Shown here piece by piece: positions 40,785 to 50,304 of a stretch of DNA of 64,000 nt; the stretch's first letter is position 1, and the number at the start of each line of letters is the position of its first letter. Under the pieces are notes generated by a model that ran no database searches, was not told the DNA's origin, and worked only from the letters and a program-made list of their open reading frames with translations. Both the position numbers and the translations under genes were made by a program. The stretch is from UMGS1766 sp963660915. Its GTDB lineage: Bacteria > Bacillota > Clostridia > Oscillospirales > Oscillospiraceae. The stretch is from assembly GCA_963660915.1 (NCBI GenBank), contig CAVLAO010000003.1, forward strand, positions 1-64,000, in the 5' to 3' direction.

Positions 40785-41987
40785 ATGTCTCTGATTGAAA
40801 TGAAAACTCCTCTGGTGGAGATGGACGGCGATGAAATGACACGTGTGCTGTGGCAGATCATCAAAGATGAATTGATTCTTCCCTTTGTCGCCCTGAAAAG
40901 CGAATACTACGACCTCGGCCTGAAGCACCGGGACGAAACCAACGATCAGGTAACTGTAGATTCTGCCAACGCTACCAAAAAGTATGGCGTGGCAGTCAAG
41001 TGCGCTACCATCACCCCTAACGCTCAGCGGGTGGAGGAATACAACCTTCACAAAATGTGGCCCTCTCCCAACGGAACAATCCGCGCCATGCTGGACGGAA
41101 CTGTGTTCCGCGCCCCCATCGTGGTAAAGGGCATTGAACCCTGCGTGAAGAACTGGAAAAAGCCCATTACACTGGCTCGTCACGCCTACGGCGACGTGTA
41201 TAAAAACGCTGAAATGATCATTCCCGGTCCCGGTCGCGTAGAACTGGTCTACACCGCCGAGGACGGCACAGAAGAGCGCACGCTGGTGCATGATTTTACC
41301 GGTGCCGGCGTGGTGCAGGGCATGCACAATCTGGACGCCTCCATCTCCAGCTTTGCCCGCAGCTGCTTTGAGTACGCCTTGGCGACAAAGCAGGACCTTT
41401 GGTTTGCCACCAAGGATACCATCTCCAAAAAGTATGATCACACCTTTAAGGACATCTTTGCCGACATCTTCGAGGCAGAGTATAAGCAGAAATTTGATGC
41501 CGCCGGCATTGAATACTTCTACACGCTGATTGACGATGCCGTCGCCCGGGTCATGAAGGCCGAGGGCGGATTTATCTGGGCCTGCAAGAACTACGACGGC
41601 GACGTTATGAGCGACATGGTTTCCTCCGCCTTCGGCTCACTGGCTATGATGACCAGTGTTCTGGTCAGCCCCCACGGCTACTTTGAGTACGAAGCCGCTC
41701 ACGGCACCGTGCAGCGCCATTATTACAAGCATCTGAAGGGTGAAGAAACTTCCACCAACTCCGTTGCAACCATCTTCGCCTGGACCGGTGCACTGCGCAA
41801 GCGGGGCGAACTGGATGAACTGCCGGAGCTGATGGCCTTTGCCGACAAACTGGAGCAGGCCACGCTGGACACCATTGCCAGCGGCAAGATGACCAAGGAT
41901 CTGGCTCTGATTACCTCTATGAAGGACGTCACTGTGCTGAACAGCCGGGACTTTATTCTTGCCATTCGGGAGAAACTGGAGCAGTAA
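40785..41987 (+). CDS. icd: NADP-dependent isocitrate dehydrogenase, eukaryotic-like type
   Basis: This 400-residue enzyme oxidises isocitrate to 2-oxoglutarate, supplying glutamate precursors and NADPH. It belongs to the subfamily shared with eukaryotic cytosolic and mitochondrial enzymes: PLVEMDGDEMTRVLWQIIKD, VDSANATKKYGVAVKCATITP, MWPSPNGTIRAMLDGTVFR, and later FIWACKNYDGDVMSDMV and FEYEAAHGTVQRHY. It differs clearly from the E. coli Icd type. I use ATG 40785; the open frame further upstream crosses the promoter. It stands alone, with no citrate synthase or aconitase nearby. Confidence 0.96.
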   Translation: MSLIEMKTPLVEMDGDEMTRVLWQIIKDELILPFVALKSEYYDLGLKHRDETNDQVTVDSANATKKYGVAVKCATITPNAQRVEEYNLHKMWPSPNGTIRAMLDGTVFRAPIVVKGIEPCVKNWKKPITLARHAYGDVYKNAEMIIPGPGRVELVYTAEDGTEERTLVHDFTGAGVVQGMHNLDASISSFARSCFEYALATKQDLWFATKDTISKKYDHTFKDIFADIFEAEYKQKFDAAGIEYFYTLIDDAVARVMKAEGGFIWACKNYDGDVMSDMVSSAFGSLAMMTSVLVSPHGYFEYEAAHGTVQRHYYKHLKGEETSTNSVATIFAWTGALRKRGELDELPELMAFADKLEQATLDTIASGKMTKDLALITSMKDVTVLNSRDFILAIREKLEQ

Positions 41988-42024
41988 TTTATCGTCTTAC
42001 TTACATCTAATCAATCTAACCAAG

Positions 42025-42058
42025 AGCGCACCGCCTGCAGGCGGTGCGCTTGCTGTTT
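42025..42058 (+). terminator. Terminator after icd
   Basis: AGCGCACCGCC and GGCGGTGCGCT form a perfect 11-bp stem with a four-base loop, followed by TGCTGTTTTG. Confidence 0.85.
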
Positions 42059-42098
42059 TGCACCACTGGTTTTGTGTAAGAAAATGTAATCAAGCACT

Positions 42099-42270
42099 GG
42101 AGGTAGCTGAGCACAGCGAAATTGGAGAAATACAACAGGTTTTAGGAAGCCTACCTCCGTCTGTCATCCTGAACGCAGTGAAGGATCTTTAAACTCCATC
42201 CTTTACAATAACTGTGCAAACAGCAGACATCTATGCAATAAGATTCTTCGCTTCGCTCAGAATGACAGAC
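42099..42270. repeat. MITE-like inverted-repeat element
   Basis: The main dyad is CTGTCATCCTGAACGCAGTG through AAGGATCTT (42161-42189) against AAGATTCTTCGCTTCGCTCA through GAATGACAG (42240-42268), about 29 bases per arm with a few mismatches. A second dyad, GGAGGTAG (42099-42106) and CTACCTCC (42151-42158), lies beside it. TCATTCTGAGCGAAGCGAAGAATCTT-type ends are a familiar non-autonomous repeat in many gut bacteria. No transposase is present. Confidence 0.7.
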
Positions 42271-42433
42271 CTAAGGACTGCACTGTACCGCCCCCATCAT
42301 GGTTCACGTCGCACAGGGATGCAGCGTGCGGCAGCTGAAATTCCCTTATCTTTATGAACTTTTAAGACAATTCCCTCTGCCATCTTAATCCCAAGTGTGG
42401 TAGTATAGTTTTGTTAACATGGGAGGGATTGCT
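42271..42433. other. Intergenic leader of the two-component system
   Basis: No gene or convincing hairpin is seen between the repeat and the response regulator. A possible -10 (TATAGT, 42404-42409) lies about 25 bases before the start but has no recognisable -35 box. Confidence 0.3.
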
Positions 42434-43132
42434 ATGTATCATATTTTAGTTTGCGATGATGAGCGGGACATTGTGTCTGCCATCCGCATTTACCTCACCG
42501 GTGAGGGATATGATGTGCTGGAGGCCTTTTCCGGAGCGCAGGCACTGGACATCATTCATAAAAAGCAGGTTGACCTTGTGCTGATGGACATCATGATGCC
42601 GGAAATGGATGGTTTGACCGCTGTGGCAAAACTGCGGGAAATCAGCAACGTGCCGGTTCTGTTCCTGACTGCAAAAAGTGAAGACACGGACAAGATTCTC
42701 GGTTTGAACGTCGGCGCCGACGATTATATCACAAAGCCCTTTAATCCTGTGGAACTGTGTGCCCGGGTGCGTTCGCATCTGCGCCGCTATATGCAGTTGG
42801 GCGGTGCTCCCCAGGAGCAGGACACCATTCTGCGGGTCGGAAACATCACTTTGGATGACACCAGCAAAGCCGTAACCCTGGACGGAGATCCGGTTTCTCT
42901 GACGCCGCTGGAATACAGCATTCTCAAGCTGTTGATGGAGTCCCCCGGAAAGGTGTTCTCCTCTGACGAAATTTATCAGGCTGTATGGAACGACACGCCC
43001 TATGGCGCCAACGCTACTGTGGCCGTTCACATCCGCCACTTGCGGGAAAAGCTGGAGCTTGATCCTGCCAACCCCCGCTATTTAAAGGTCCTGTGGGGGC
43101 ATGGCTATAAAATGGAGGCGGATACGAAATGA
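42434..43132 (+). CDS. OmpR-family response regulator
   Basis: This 232-residue regulator has a receiver domain (1-120) with acidic pocket residues in CDDE, phosphoacceptor Asp52 in LVLMDIMMPEMDG, and the lysine in DDYITKPFNPVEL near 102. A winged-helix DNA-binding domain follows (about 135-230), with LTPLEYSILKLLMESPGKVFSSDEIYQAVW and VAVHIRHLREKLE. It is most like the VanR/WalR group. The start at ATG 42434 follows GGGAGGGA; an ATG 15 bases earlier is too close to that site. It overlaps the kinase gene by four bases. Confidence 0.95.
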   Translation: MYHILVCDDERDIVSAIRIYLTGEGYDVLEAFSGAQALDIIHKKQVDLVLMDIMMPEMDGLTAVAKLREISNVPVLFLTAKSEDTDKILGLNVGADDYITKPFNPVELCARVRSHLRRYMQLGGAPQEQDTILRVGNITLDDTSKAVTLDGDPVSLTPLEYSILKLLMESPGKVFSSDEIYQAVWNDTPYGANATVAVHIRHLREKLELDPANPRYLKVLWGHGYKMEADTK

Positions 43133-45198
43133 ATTTGTCCCGCAGCACATTTGCAAAAGTACTGGCCGGACTTATGTTCATTGCAAGCATTACAGTATTT
43201 GTCATCGGATCCATTTCCGTCAACCTTCTCGCACAGAACAATGGCTACAATTCCTCGATTGATCAAACCACCTTTGTCAACCAGACGCTGTCACAGCAGA
43301 TTCACATCGACATCAATGCAATTTGTGAATACACTTCTCTGGTGCTGAGCAACAAAGAATGGACAAAGGATGCCATCAATGAGTACACCTCTCACTATTC
43401 CGAAGAAAACAGCAACCTGTTCTTTACGGTTACGGACTATGACACTCAGGAACTTCTGCTCAGCAACTACGACGCCAATTATCGATATTTTCTGCGGCAG
43501 GATGCATATCTCTACCCTTCTTCTCTGGATAACTATTATTCCTACGATACGTATGCCAGTGACGTTACCAATAAGAATCTTTCCAGTTACAGCACCGTGA
43601 ATTCCTCGGAGATGCTGGAGACAAGCTATCTTCCCTATGAATCCACCTCTTCGGGTGACACCCGTCACGTGGTCATCACCGGCTATATCCGCAAGGACAA
43701 TCTGGTCAGCGGTGACGCCTATGCCTCTTTAATCCGCCTCGGCAACACGCTGTATCGCCATCGCACGGATATTCTGATCGGCATGGCCGGCAGCGGCGTC
43801 GCCTCTTTAATTCTGTTTGTATTTTTGATGTACAGCGCCGGCCGCCGACCGGGAACGAAGGAAATCTCCCTTCGTTTCATCGACCGTGTCCCATGGGATC
43901 TGTTGGCGCTGCTCACCATAGTGATGTTTGCCGGCGGAATCGGATTGTTCATCGCCTGCTACGGCGACCTTTTCCGTCAGTTTTATTCCCTGCATAATTT
44001 CATCCCGGTTGCGGCGTTTTCTGCCTGCGGAGCAACGCTGTTTCTCCTGTTCTCCCTTACGCTTTCCGCCCGCTGCAAAGTGCCGGACTGGGGACACAAC
44101 AGCATTCTCTACCGCTGTGCTGACAGTATCGGCGGCGTTCTCCACCATCCTCTCCGCCGCTTGGGCGATTTGCTGCGAAACCTGCCCCTGCTCTGGAAAA
44201 CCATGGTGCTGGGAGTGATCATGATCCCTCTGGAAATTTTCTGCCTTGCTCTTCTGTACTGGGATTCTCTGGTGTACCCCATTGTGTTATTCAATGTGGT
44301 GGTTGCACTGATCATTCTTTCCGCCGTGCTGAACATGAAAAAGCTTCAGTTGGGCTGCAAGGCAGTGGCAGACGGCAACCTGGACTATCGGGTGGACACC
44401 AGCCACATGTATCTGGACTATCGCCGCCACGGAGAGGATCTCAACCGTATCGGCGCCGGCATTTCCATCGCCGTGGAGGAACGGCTGAAGTCCGAACGGT
44501 TTAAAACAGAACTGATTACCAACGTATCTCACGATCTGAAAACTCCCCTGACCAGCATTGTCAACTACGCAGATCTTCTGAGCAAAGTAGAACTGCCGGA
44601 ACAGGCAAAGCCCTATGTTGAGGTGCTGCAGCGCCAGTCCCAGCGGCTGAAAAAGCTGACGGAGGATCTGGTAGAGGCCTCCAAGGCCTCCACCGGTAAT
44701 CTGCCCGTGGAAATCACCACCATCGATCTGGGCGAACTGGTAAATCAGGTCGTCGGTGAATACGAAGATCGGCTGGAAAAGGTCAATCTGAAAGCCATTA
44801 TCGACCTTCCGGAAACACGTATCTTTGCTCTCGCCGACGGCAGGTATCTCTGGCGGATCATGGACAATCTGCTGAGCAATACCTGCAAATATGCGCTGGC
44901 CGGCACCCGCGTTTACCTCGACCTTTCCTATGTCGGCAGCCGCGCTGTTCTGTCGATCAAAAATGTCTCCCGTGACCGGCTGAACATCAGTGCAGACGCA
45001 CTGATGGAGCGTTTTGTCCGCGGAGATACCTCCCGCAACACCGAGGGGAGCGGACTTGGGCTTTCCATTGCCCAGAGTCTGGCAGGGCTCATGGACGGAA
45101 CGTTGTCTCTTTCTGTGGACGGCGATCTGTTCAAAGCGGAGCTGCAGCTCCCCCTGGCGGGTAATCCGGGGGAATTCTTCCCCGCAGACATCGCATAA
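43129..45198 (+). CDS. Membrane sensor histidine kinase with extra membrane helices
   Basis: This 689-residue kinase partners the response regulator. One helix (about 10-33) precedes an extracellular domain of about 170 residues rich in Tyr/Ser. Then come five further hydrophobic segments (about 213-236, 252-276, 285-310, 350-370 and 375-400), a HAMP-like linker and a HisKA domain with His468 in NVSHDLKTPLTSIVNYADLL. The HATPase domain shows MDNLLSNTCKYA and GSGLGLSIAQSL. Most kinases of this class have two helices, so the membrane part is unusual. Genes overlap as ATGA. The signal is unknown; no effector gene adjoins. Confidence 0.92.
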   Translation: MNLSRSTFAKVLAGLMFIASITVFVIGSISVNLLAQNNGYNSSIDQTTFVNQTLSQQIHIDINAICEYTSLVLSNKEWTKDAINEYTSHYSEENSNLFFTVTDYDTQELLLSNYDANYRYFLRQDAYLYPSSLDNYYSYDTYASDVTNKNLSSYSTVNSSEMLETSYLPYESTSSGDTRHVVITGYIRKDNLVSGDAYASLIRLGNTLYRHRTDILIGMAGSGVASLILFVFLMYSAGRRPGTKEISLRFIDRVPWDLLALLTIVMFAGGIGLFIACYGDLFRQFYSLHNFIPVAAFSACGATLFLLFSLTLSARCKVPDWGHNSILYRCADSIGGVLHHPLRRLGDLLRNLPLLWKTMVLGVIMIPLEIFCLALLYWDSLVYPIVLFNVVVALIILSAVLNMKKLQLGCKAVADGNLDYRVDTSHMYLDYRRHGEDLNRIGAGISIAVEERLKSERFKTELITNVSHDLKTPLTSIVNYADLLSKVELPEQAKPYVEVLQRQSQRLKKLTEDLVEASKASTGNLPVEITTIDLGELVNQVVGEYEDRLEKVNLKAIIDLPETRIFALADGRYLWRIMDNLLSNTCKYALAGTRVYLDLSYVGSRAVLSIKNVSRDRLNISADALMERFVRGDTSRNTEGSGLGLSIAQSLAGLMDGTLSLSVDGDLFKAELQLPLAGNPGEFFPADIA

Positions 45199-45210
45199 TG
45201 CTCAAACCAA

Positions 45211-45245
45211 AAAGCGCACGCCGCAAAATTTGCGGCGTGCGCTTT
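45211..45245. terminator. Bidirectional terminator between histidine kinase and PPIase genes
   Basis: A 14-bp perfect stem (AAAGCGCACGCCGC with GCGGCGTGCGCTTT) has a seven-base AT loop and lies between convergent genes. Confidence 0.9.
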
Positions 45246-45271
45246 GCTGTGCATTATGTACTTTTGTCTGC

Positions 45272-46591
45272 TCAGCTGTTTGAACTGCTCGAAGAGGAGG
45301 CATCACTGCTGTCCTCGTTCACGCTCTCCACCGTGTCGGCCTCCTGCAGTGCGTTCTGCAGCTCAGAAAGCTTTTCATAGAAGGCGGTCACGTCCAGGCT
45401 GCTCAGTGCGGTGCTGTCTGTGGAAACTCCGTAATCCGCCATCCACTGATCGATCTGTGCCGCATAGGTTGACGAAATGTATTCGCTCTTTGCGGTATCC
45501 ATCAGATCATCCGGCTGATCGGCTTCTCTCAGCAGAATAAAATAGCCATAATCTGTCTCGCCGGTAATGCCCACCTGACCGGCTCCCAGTGCCTGCAGGC
45601 CGGAGTAGTAACCGTCTACCAGGCTGTCTGAACTGGTATAATTCTGAACTTCGCCGGCGGTGTAGCCGCTCTCGTCATACTGGCTCTGCTGCTCCGTGAA
45701 GGCGTTCTCCAACTCTTCACCGGAGAGTCCGGAGAGCATCTCATAGGTCTGCTGCGCCAGGTTCCTGACTTCTTCCTTGGCCGCATCGTCCGCACAGTCC
45801 TGCGTGGAGAAGAGGATGCAGCGGCCCCAAAGCACGCCGTTGTCATTGATGTAGCTCTGGATATAATCGCTCAGTGTTGTGTCCGTCGGTGCCATCTCCC
45901 CGCCGTCATCAAACAGATGGTCCTGCAGGCTGGCATAGAGATAATAATGGTTTACAACGTCCAGATAGATGTCGCTGGTGCAGGAATAATACATCAGGGA
46001 GTGCTTATAGAACACCTCGCCGAATTCCTTGACAAACGCATCCTTCTGTTCGTCGGTATAGTCATCTTCGTTAATAATGCCGGCATCCACATAGGTATTC
46101 CAACGATCCAGGCCGTAGTTTTCCACGTTGGTTTCCGTCAGGTTGGCTATGGTCGCAGCATTGTCCTCGCTGATGGAAACCCCCAGCTCGTTTGCCTTCT
46201 GCGCACCCACGGCATAGGTCAGCGCCGTTTCAATGCCCGACTTGAACAGATATTCGCCAATGGTAGTGCCGTCTCCCATGTCGGAAGTCATGTCCATGGA
46301 ATAGCCATAGTTGGCATAGTAATAATAGGTCATGCTGTAACGCTGATAGGCCACCCAGTAAAGGGCCTCTGCCGCAGTGACCTGCACGTCGCCCACTGTG
46401 GCAATCACGGTGTCGGCGTTATAAGCTCCGTCTGTGAGGTAGCTCACCACATCGGTCAGCGCTTCGGCAGGCAGATCGGCATTGGTATCCTCCGCAGAGA
46501 TGCTGCTGGAATTGGATGCGCCGGAACTGCCGCAGGCGGTCAGGCACATTGCCATCGCCAGGACAAGGGCGAGCATACGCAAATGTTTCAT
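45272..46591 (-). CDS. Parvulin-type peptidyl-prolyl isomerase lipoprotein (PrsA/SurA-like)
   Basis: This 439-residue exported protein has a lipobox (CLTACGSSG) near residue 20 and a SurA/PrsA-like helical N-domain (about 60-250). A degenerate parvulin domain (about 255-365) starts at WGRCILFSTQDC, passes through LAQQTYEMLSGLSGEELENAF and ends DYGYFILLREADQP. The final 60 residues are helical with a poly-serine end. It likely assists folding of secreted proteins outside the membrane. A histidine usual at the start of the parvulin domain (HILV) is replaced here by CILF, so catalysis is uncertain. ATG 46591 is preceded by a purine-rich AAAAGGAAAGGAAAA run. Confidence 0.82.
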   Translation of the reverse strand: MKHLRMLALVLAMAMCLTACGSSGASNSSSISAEDTNADLPAEALTDVVSYLTDGAYNADTVIATVGDVQVTAAEALYWVAYQRYSMTYYYYANYGYSMDMTSDMGDGTTIGEYLFKSGIETALTYAVGAQKANELGVSISEDNAATIANLTETNVENYGLDRWNTYVDAGIINEDDYTDEQKDAFVKEFGEVFYKHSLMYYSCTSDIYLDVVNHYYLYASLQDHLFDDGGEMAPTDTTLSDYIQSYINDNGVLWGRCILFSTQDCADDAAKEEVRNLAQQTYEMLSGLSGEELENAFTEQQSQYDESGYTAGEVQNYTSSDSLVDGYYSGLQALGAGQVGITGETDYGYFILLREADQPDDLMDTAKSEYISSTYAAQIDQWMADYGVSTDSTALSSLDVTAFYEKLSELQNALQEADTVESVNEDSSDASSSSSSNS

Positions 46592-46700
46592 GGAATCGTT
46601 TTCCTTTCCTTTTTTGAATTCAACCGCTATTATATCAGTTTTTCACCCTGCTTACAATGCAAATCCATGTGAAATCCACCGGCTGCACGATGAATTCCCC

Positions 46701-46728
46701 CTGATATGCCTGTGTGCAGGCATATCAG
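46701..46728. terminator. Hairpin overlapping the mfd stop codon
   Basis: CTGATATGCCTG and CAGGCATATCAG form a perfect 12-bp stem with a four-base loop. It includes the mfd stop codon. No T-run follows on the minus strand, so a 3'-end protecting role is as likely as termination. Confidence 0.6.
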
Positions 46729-49700
46729 TCCGGTTTCTTCGTCTTTTCCAACAGCTCCTGATAAGTTTCCACCAGTTTCATGCCCATTGCGAGCACGTCT
46801 TCTCCCGGCTTCAGCCGCAGGGACAGGGCGCTTTTCTCTTTTGCCGGGGAAAAGAGAATCCGTCCTTTATACCGCGGCACAGCGGTAAGCGCCGCCACGT
46901 TCTTTAGATCAAATTCCTGCAGCGTAAAGGTCAGCACCAGTCCCTTCTGGCTGATGTCGGTCATACCGCAGGCTGCGCAGCGGGCGCGGAGCAGGGCAAT
47001 CGAAATCAGGTGATTTACCGACGGTGGCGGATCTCCAAAGCGATCCACCAGCTCGTCCACCACATCGTCGGCATCCTCCTCGGTGCGAATGCGGGCAATG
47101 CGGCGGTAGAGATCCATTCTCTGCTCCGGAGACTCCACATAGATTTCCGGGATGTTTGCGGACACTGCAAGATCCGCCGCTACGCTCTCCGTACGGGGCA
47201 CGGCCTCTCCCCGCTCCTCCAGAACTGCTTCCTCCAGCAGTTTCAGATACAGATCATAGCCCACGCTCATCAAAAAGCCGGACTGTTCCGGCCCCAGAAT
47301 ATTGCCTGCGCCCCGAATTTCCAAGTCCCGCATGGCGATCTTAAAGCCGGAGCCAAACTCAGCAAACTCTCGAATGGCATTCAGCCGCTTTTCCGCCACT
47401 TCGGAAAGCACCTTTCCCTTGCGGTAGGTCAGGTAGGCATAAGCGCGCCGATTGGAACGACCCACCCGTCCCCGAAGCTGATGCAGCTGCGCCAGACCCA
47501 TGTGGTCTGCATCCTCAATAATCAGGGTGTTGACGTTGGCGATGTCAATACCGGTTTCAATAATGGTGGTACACACCAGCACCTGCACTTCACCCTCCAC
47601 CATGCGGTCCATAACCCGGGAAAGCTCTTCCTGACTCATTTTTCCGTGTCCTACAGCAATGGTGACGTCTTCGCCCAGCATACCCCGCAGATAAGACGCG
47701 GTTTTCTCAATCGTCTCCACCCGGTTATGCAGAAAGAACACCTGTCCGCCCCGGCCGATTTCCCGGCGGATGGCATCTCCCAGAACCGACCAGTCGTGCT
47801 CCAGCACATAGGTCTGCACCGGAAGACGATCCATAGGCGGTTCCTCAATGGTAGACATGTCCCGAATACCGGACAGCGCCATATTCAGCGTGCGGGGAAT
47901 CGGCGTTGCCGACAGGGTGAGCACATCTACCTGACGGCTCATTTCCTTCAGCCGCTCTTTGTGGGTCACACCGAAGCGCTGCTCCTCATCCACCACCAGC
48001 AGTCCAAGGTCTTTAAACACAACGTCCTTCTGCAGCAATTTATGGGTACCGATCAGCACGTCGATATAACCGGCTTCCAGATCGGCAAGAATTTTCTTCA
48101 GTTCTTTTCCGGTCTGGAATCGACTGATCAGTGCCACCTGCACCGGATACCCTTCAAAGCGGCGCAGGGCCGTTTGGTAATGCTGGTTGGCCAAAACGGT
48201 GGTCGGCACCAGAATTGCCGCCTGCTTTCCCTCTAGCACGCACTTCATCACTGCACGCAGGGCAACTTCTGTTTTTCCGTAGCCCACATCGCCGCAGAGC
48301 AGGCGATCCATAGGCACCGGCCGCTCCATATCCGCTTTGATTTCTGCAATGCAGCGGAGCTGATCGCCGGTTTCCTGATATTCAAATTTGTCCTCAAATT
48401 CCCTCTGCCACGGATCATCGGGGTGAAATGCATAACCGGGCTGGCGCTGACGTTGGGCATAAAGCTGAATCAATCCCTTTGCCAGTTCCTTTGTGGCCTT
48501 GCGGGTTTTTGCCTTTGCCCGCGCCCAGTCGGTTCCCCCCAGCTTGCTCAGCTTGGTTCGGCCCCCCTCTTCGCTCTCCGGTGCACCGATATACTTGCTC
48601 ACCAGATCCAGCTGGGTTGCCGGCACATAGAGGGTATCCGCTCCGGCATAGGCAATTTTAATGTAATCCTTCTCCACCTTATCCATTTTGATGGTGGTCA
48701 TTTCCACAAACCGGCCGATGCCGTGCTGTTCGTGTACCACCAGATCACCGGGAGAAAGATCGGTAAACGACTGCAGTTTCTGTCGGTTGGACGCCTTCTT
48801 TTGCGTTCTTGCCTTCGATTCCCGACTTTTTCGCGTCCCGGCGATCGGGGCATTGCCCTCGGTGAGAATGGCAATACTTCCCCACTCCATGCCGGCAGAC
48901 AGGCCGCCTACACAAAGTGTAATCTGCCCTGCCTCCGGCAGGGTATGCAAGTCGAAATCCAGTGCAGAAACAACGCCCTCGTCCCGCAGCATATCATGCA
49001 GTGCTTTGGCCTGTCCCTGAGCCGCGCAGAGCACTATGGTCGCAAGACCCGCTTTTTGATAGTGGTTCAGGTCACTGACCGCCGCCTCCAGACTGGTACC
49101 GAAACTGGGCAGCTGTTTACAGGTAAAACTCAAAGTCGCCCTTGGAGGCGCCGGATATTCACTGACCAGAAAGCTGTCCAGATAGACTAGCGGGAAATCC
49201 TTTGCCATGCGGTGCATCAGCTGCTGCAAATCCGCGGTGTAACGCCCTGCTTCTCCCCACAGAAGTCCGTTTTCCAGCAGGGTAGTTCGATCCTCCTCCT
49301 GCTGCCAGCGGTAATTTTTTGCCGCCTCCGTCACCCGAGGGGAATCACAGATCAGCACAATGGCATCCGGCGGAAGGTAATCCGCCCCGCAGGCAAAGTC
49401 AGGATAAATCAGGTCAAGGTAGCGATCTGCCGCACCCAGACTGCCTAGCTCCGACAGCGTCTGGGCATCCCGCTCCAGCGTTTGGCAAAGGGCTGCATAA
49501 GCCGGCAGTTTTCGCCGCTTTTGCGCCGCATCCACTTCCGCTCTGCGGCGGTCGATATCCCCTGCCAGTCCCAGCAGTCCGCCGGGAGCCAAATGGGGCA
49601 GAGTCTCTGCGGCAGGCAAAATCTCTGCTGAGCGGATGTTTTCCTCCCGCCGCTGGGTGGAAGGATCGAACACCCCCATGCTGTCCAGCTCGTCACCCCA

Positions 49701-50285
49701 GAATTCGCACCGCACCGGTTTTTCTCTGCTGGGGGAGAAAAAGTCCAGAATTCCGCCCCGCACCGCAAACTGTCCCGGTCCTTCCACCTGCTGACTGCGA
49801 AGATATCCTGCCGCAACCAAACGATCGCAGAGGGCATTCAGGTCATAGCTCTGCCCCTGCTCCAGTGTAAAGCAGGCGCGGCTCAGAGTCTCCGGCGGCA
49901 ATGTCCGCTGCAGAAATCCTTCTGCTGTGGCAACGACCAGCGGAGCGCGGCCGACGGCCATCGCGCGGAACACACCGATGCGCCGGTGCTCCCATTGATG
50001 GGACACAGTTGCGGCATCGTGGAAGGTATATTCCCGGCTTGGCAGCTGCAGCACCGGCTGTTCCGTCAGTGCCGCCAGATCCCGGGCAATCCGCGCCGCA
50101 TCCACATCATCGGCGCACAGAAGAACTGTCGGCCGTTGGCTCTCCGCCGCAATTCCGGCGGAGAGAAATCCCCGGTGCACCGGACTCAGACCGCTGGCGG
50201 CGATGGGGCAGCGCCCTGCGTCAATGCGCAGCAGCAGATCCTGAAATTCCGGAACCCGCTGCAGAGTATTCAATAGAGAGTGCAT
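46725..50285 (-). CDS. mfd: Transcription-repair coupling factor
   Basis: This 1186-residue ATP-driven translocase removes RNA polymerase stalled at DNA damage and recruits UvrA. The N-terminal UvrB-like part (about 1-450) is followed by the polymerase-interacting domain (DLVVHEQHGIGRFVEM, about 500-575). A RecG-like helicase motor follows (about 620-950) with CGDVGYGKTEVALRA, the DEEQ box in VVDEEQRFGVTHKERLK, LSATPIPRTLNMALSG and QLRGRVGRSNRRAYAYL. A TRCF C-terminal domain (about 1030-1150) completes it. I use ATG 50285. It follows pth after 19 bases, in the Bacillus-like order prs, pth, mfd. Confidence 0.98.
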   Translation of the reverse strand: MHSLLNTLQRVPEFQDLLLRIDAGRCPIAASGLSPVHRGFLSAGIAAESQRPTVLLCADDVDAARIARDLAALTEQPVLQLPSREYTFHDAATVSHQWEHRRIGVFRAMAVGRAPLVVATAEGFLQRTLPPETLSRACFTLEQGQSYDLNALCDRLVAAGYLRSQQVEGPGQFAVRGGILDFFSPSREKPVRCEFWGDELDSMGVFDPSTQRREENIRSAEILPAAETLPHLAPGGLLGLAGDIDRRRAEVDAAQKRRKLPAYAALCQTLERDAQTLSELGSLGAADRYLDLIYPDFACGADYLPPDAIVLICDSPRVTEAAKNYRWQQEEDRTTLLENGLLWGEAGRYTADLQQLMHRMAKDFPLVYLDSFLVSEYPAPPRATLSFTCKQLPSFGTSLEAAVSDLNHYQKAGLATIVLCAAQGQAKALHDMLRDEGVVSALDFDLHTLPEAGQITLCVGGLSAGMEWGSIAILTEGNAPIAGTRKSRESKARTQKKASNRQKLQSFTDLSPGDLVVHEQHGIGRFVEMTTIKMDKVEKDYIKIAYAGADTLYVPATQLDLVSKYIGAPESEEGGRTKLSKLGGTDWARAKAKTRKATKELAKGLIQLYAQRQRQPGYAFHPDDPWQREFEDKFEYQETGDQLRCIAEIKADMERPVPMDRLLCGDVGYGKTEVALRAVMKCVLEGKQAAILVPTTVLANQHYQTALRRFEGYPVQVALISRFQTGKELKKILADLEAGYIDVLIGTHKLLQKDVVFKDLGLLVVDEEQRFGVTHKERLKEMSRQVDVLTLSATPIPRTLNMALSGIRDMSTIEEPPMDRLPVQTYVLEHDWSVLGDAIRREIGRGGQVFFLHNRVETIEKTASYLRGMLGEDVTIAVGHGKMSQEELSRVMDRMVEGEVQVLVCTTIIETGIDIANVNTLIIEDADHMGLAQLHQLRGRVGRSNRRAYAYLTYRKGKVLSEVAEKRLNAIREFAEFGSGFKIAMRDLEIRGAGNILGPEQSGFLMSVGYDLYLKLLEEAVLEERGEAVPRTESVAADLAVSANIPEIYVESPEQRMDLYRRIARIRTEEDADDVVDELVDRFGDPPPSVNHLISIALLRARCAACGMTDISQKGLVLTFTLQEFDLKNVAALTAVPRYKGRILFSPAKEKSALSLRLKPGEDVLAMGMKLVETYQELLEKTKKPD

Positions 50286-50304
50286 CGTTATCACCTGCTC
50301 CGCT

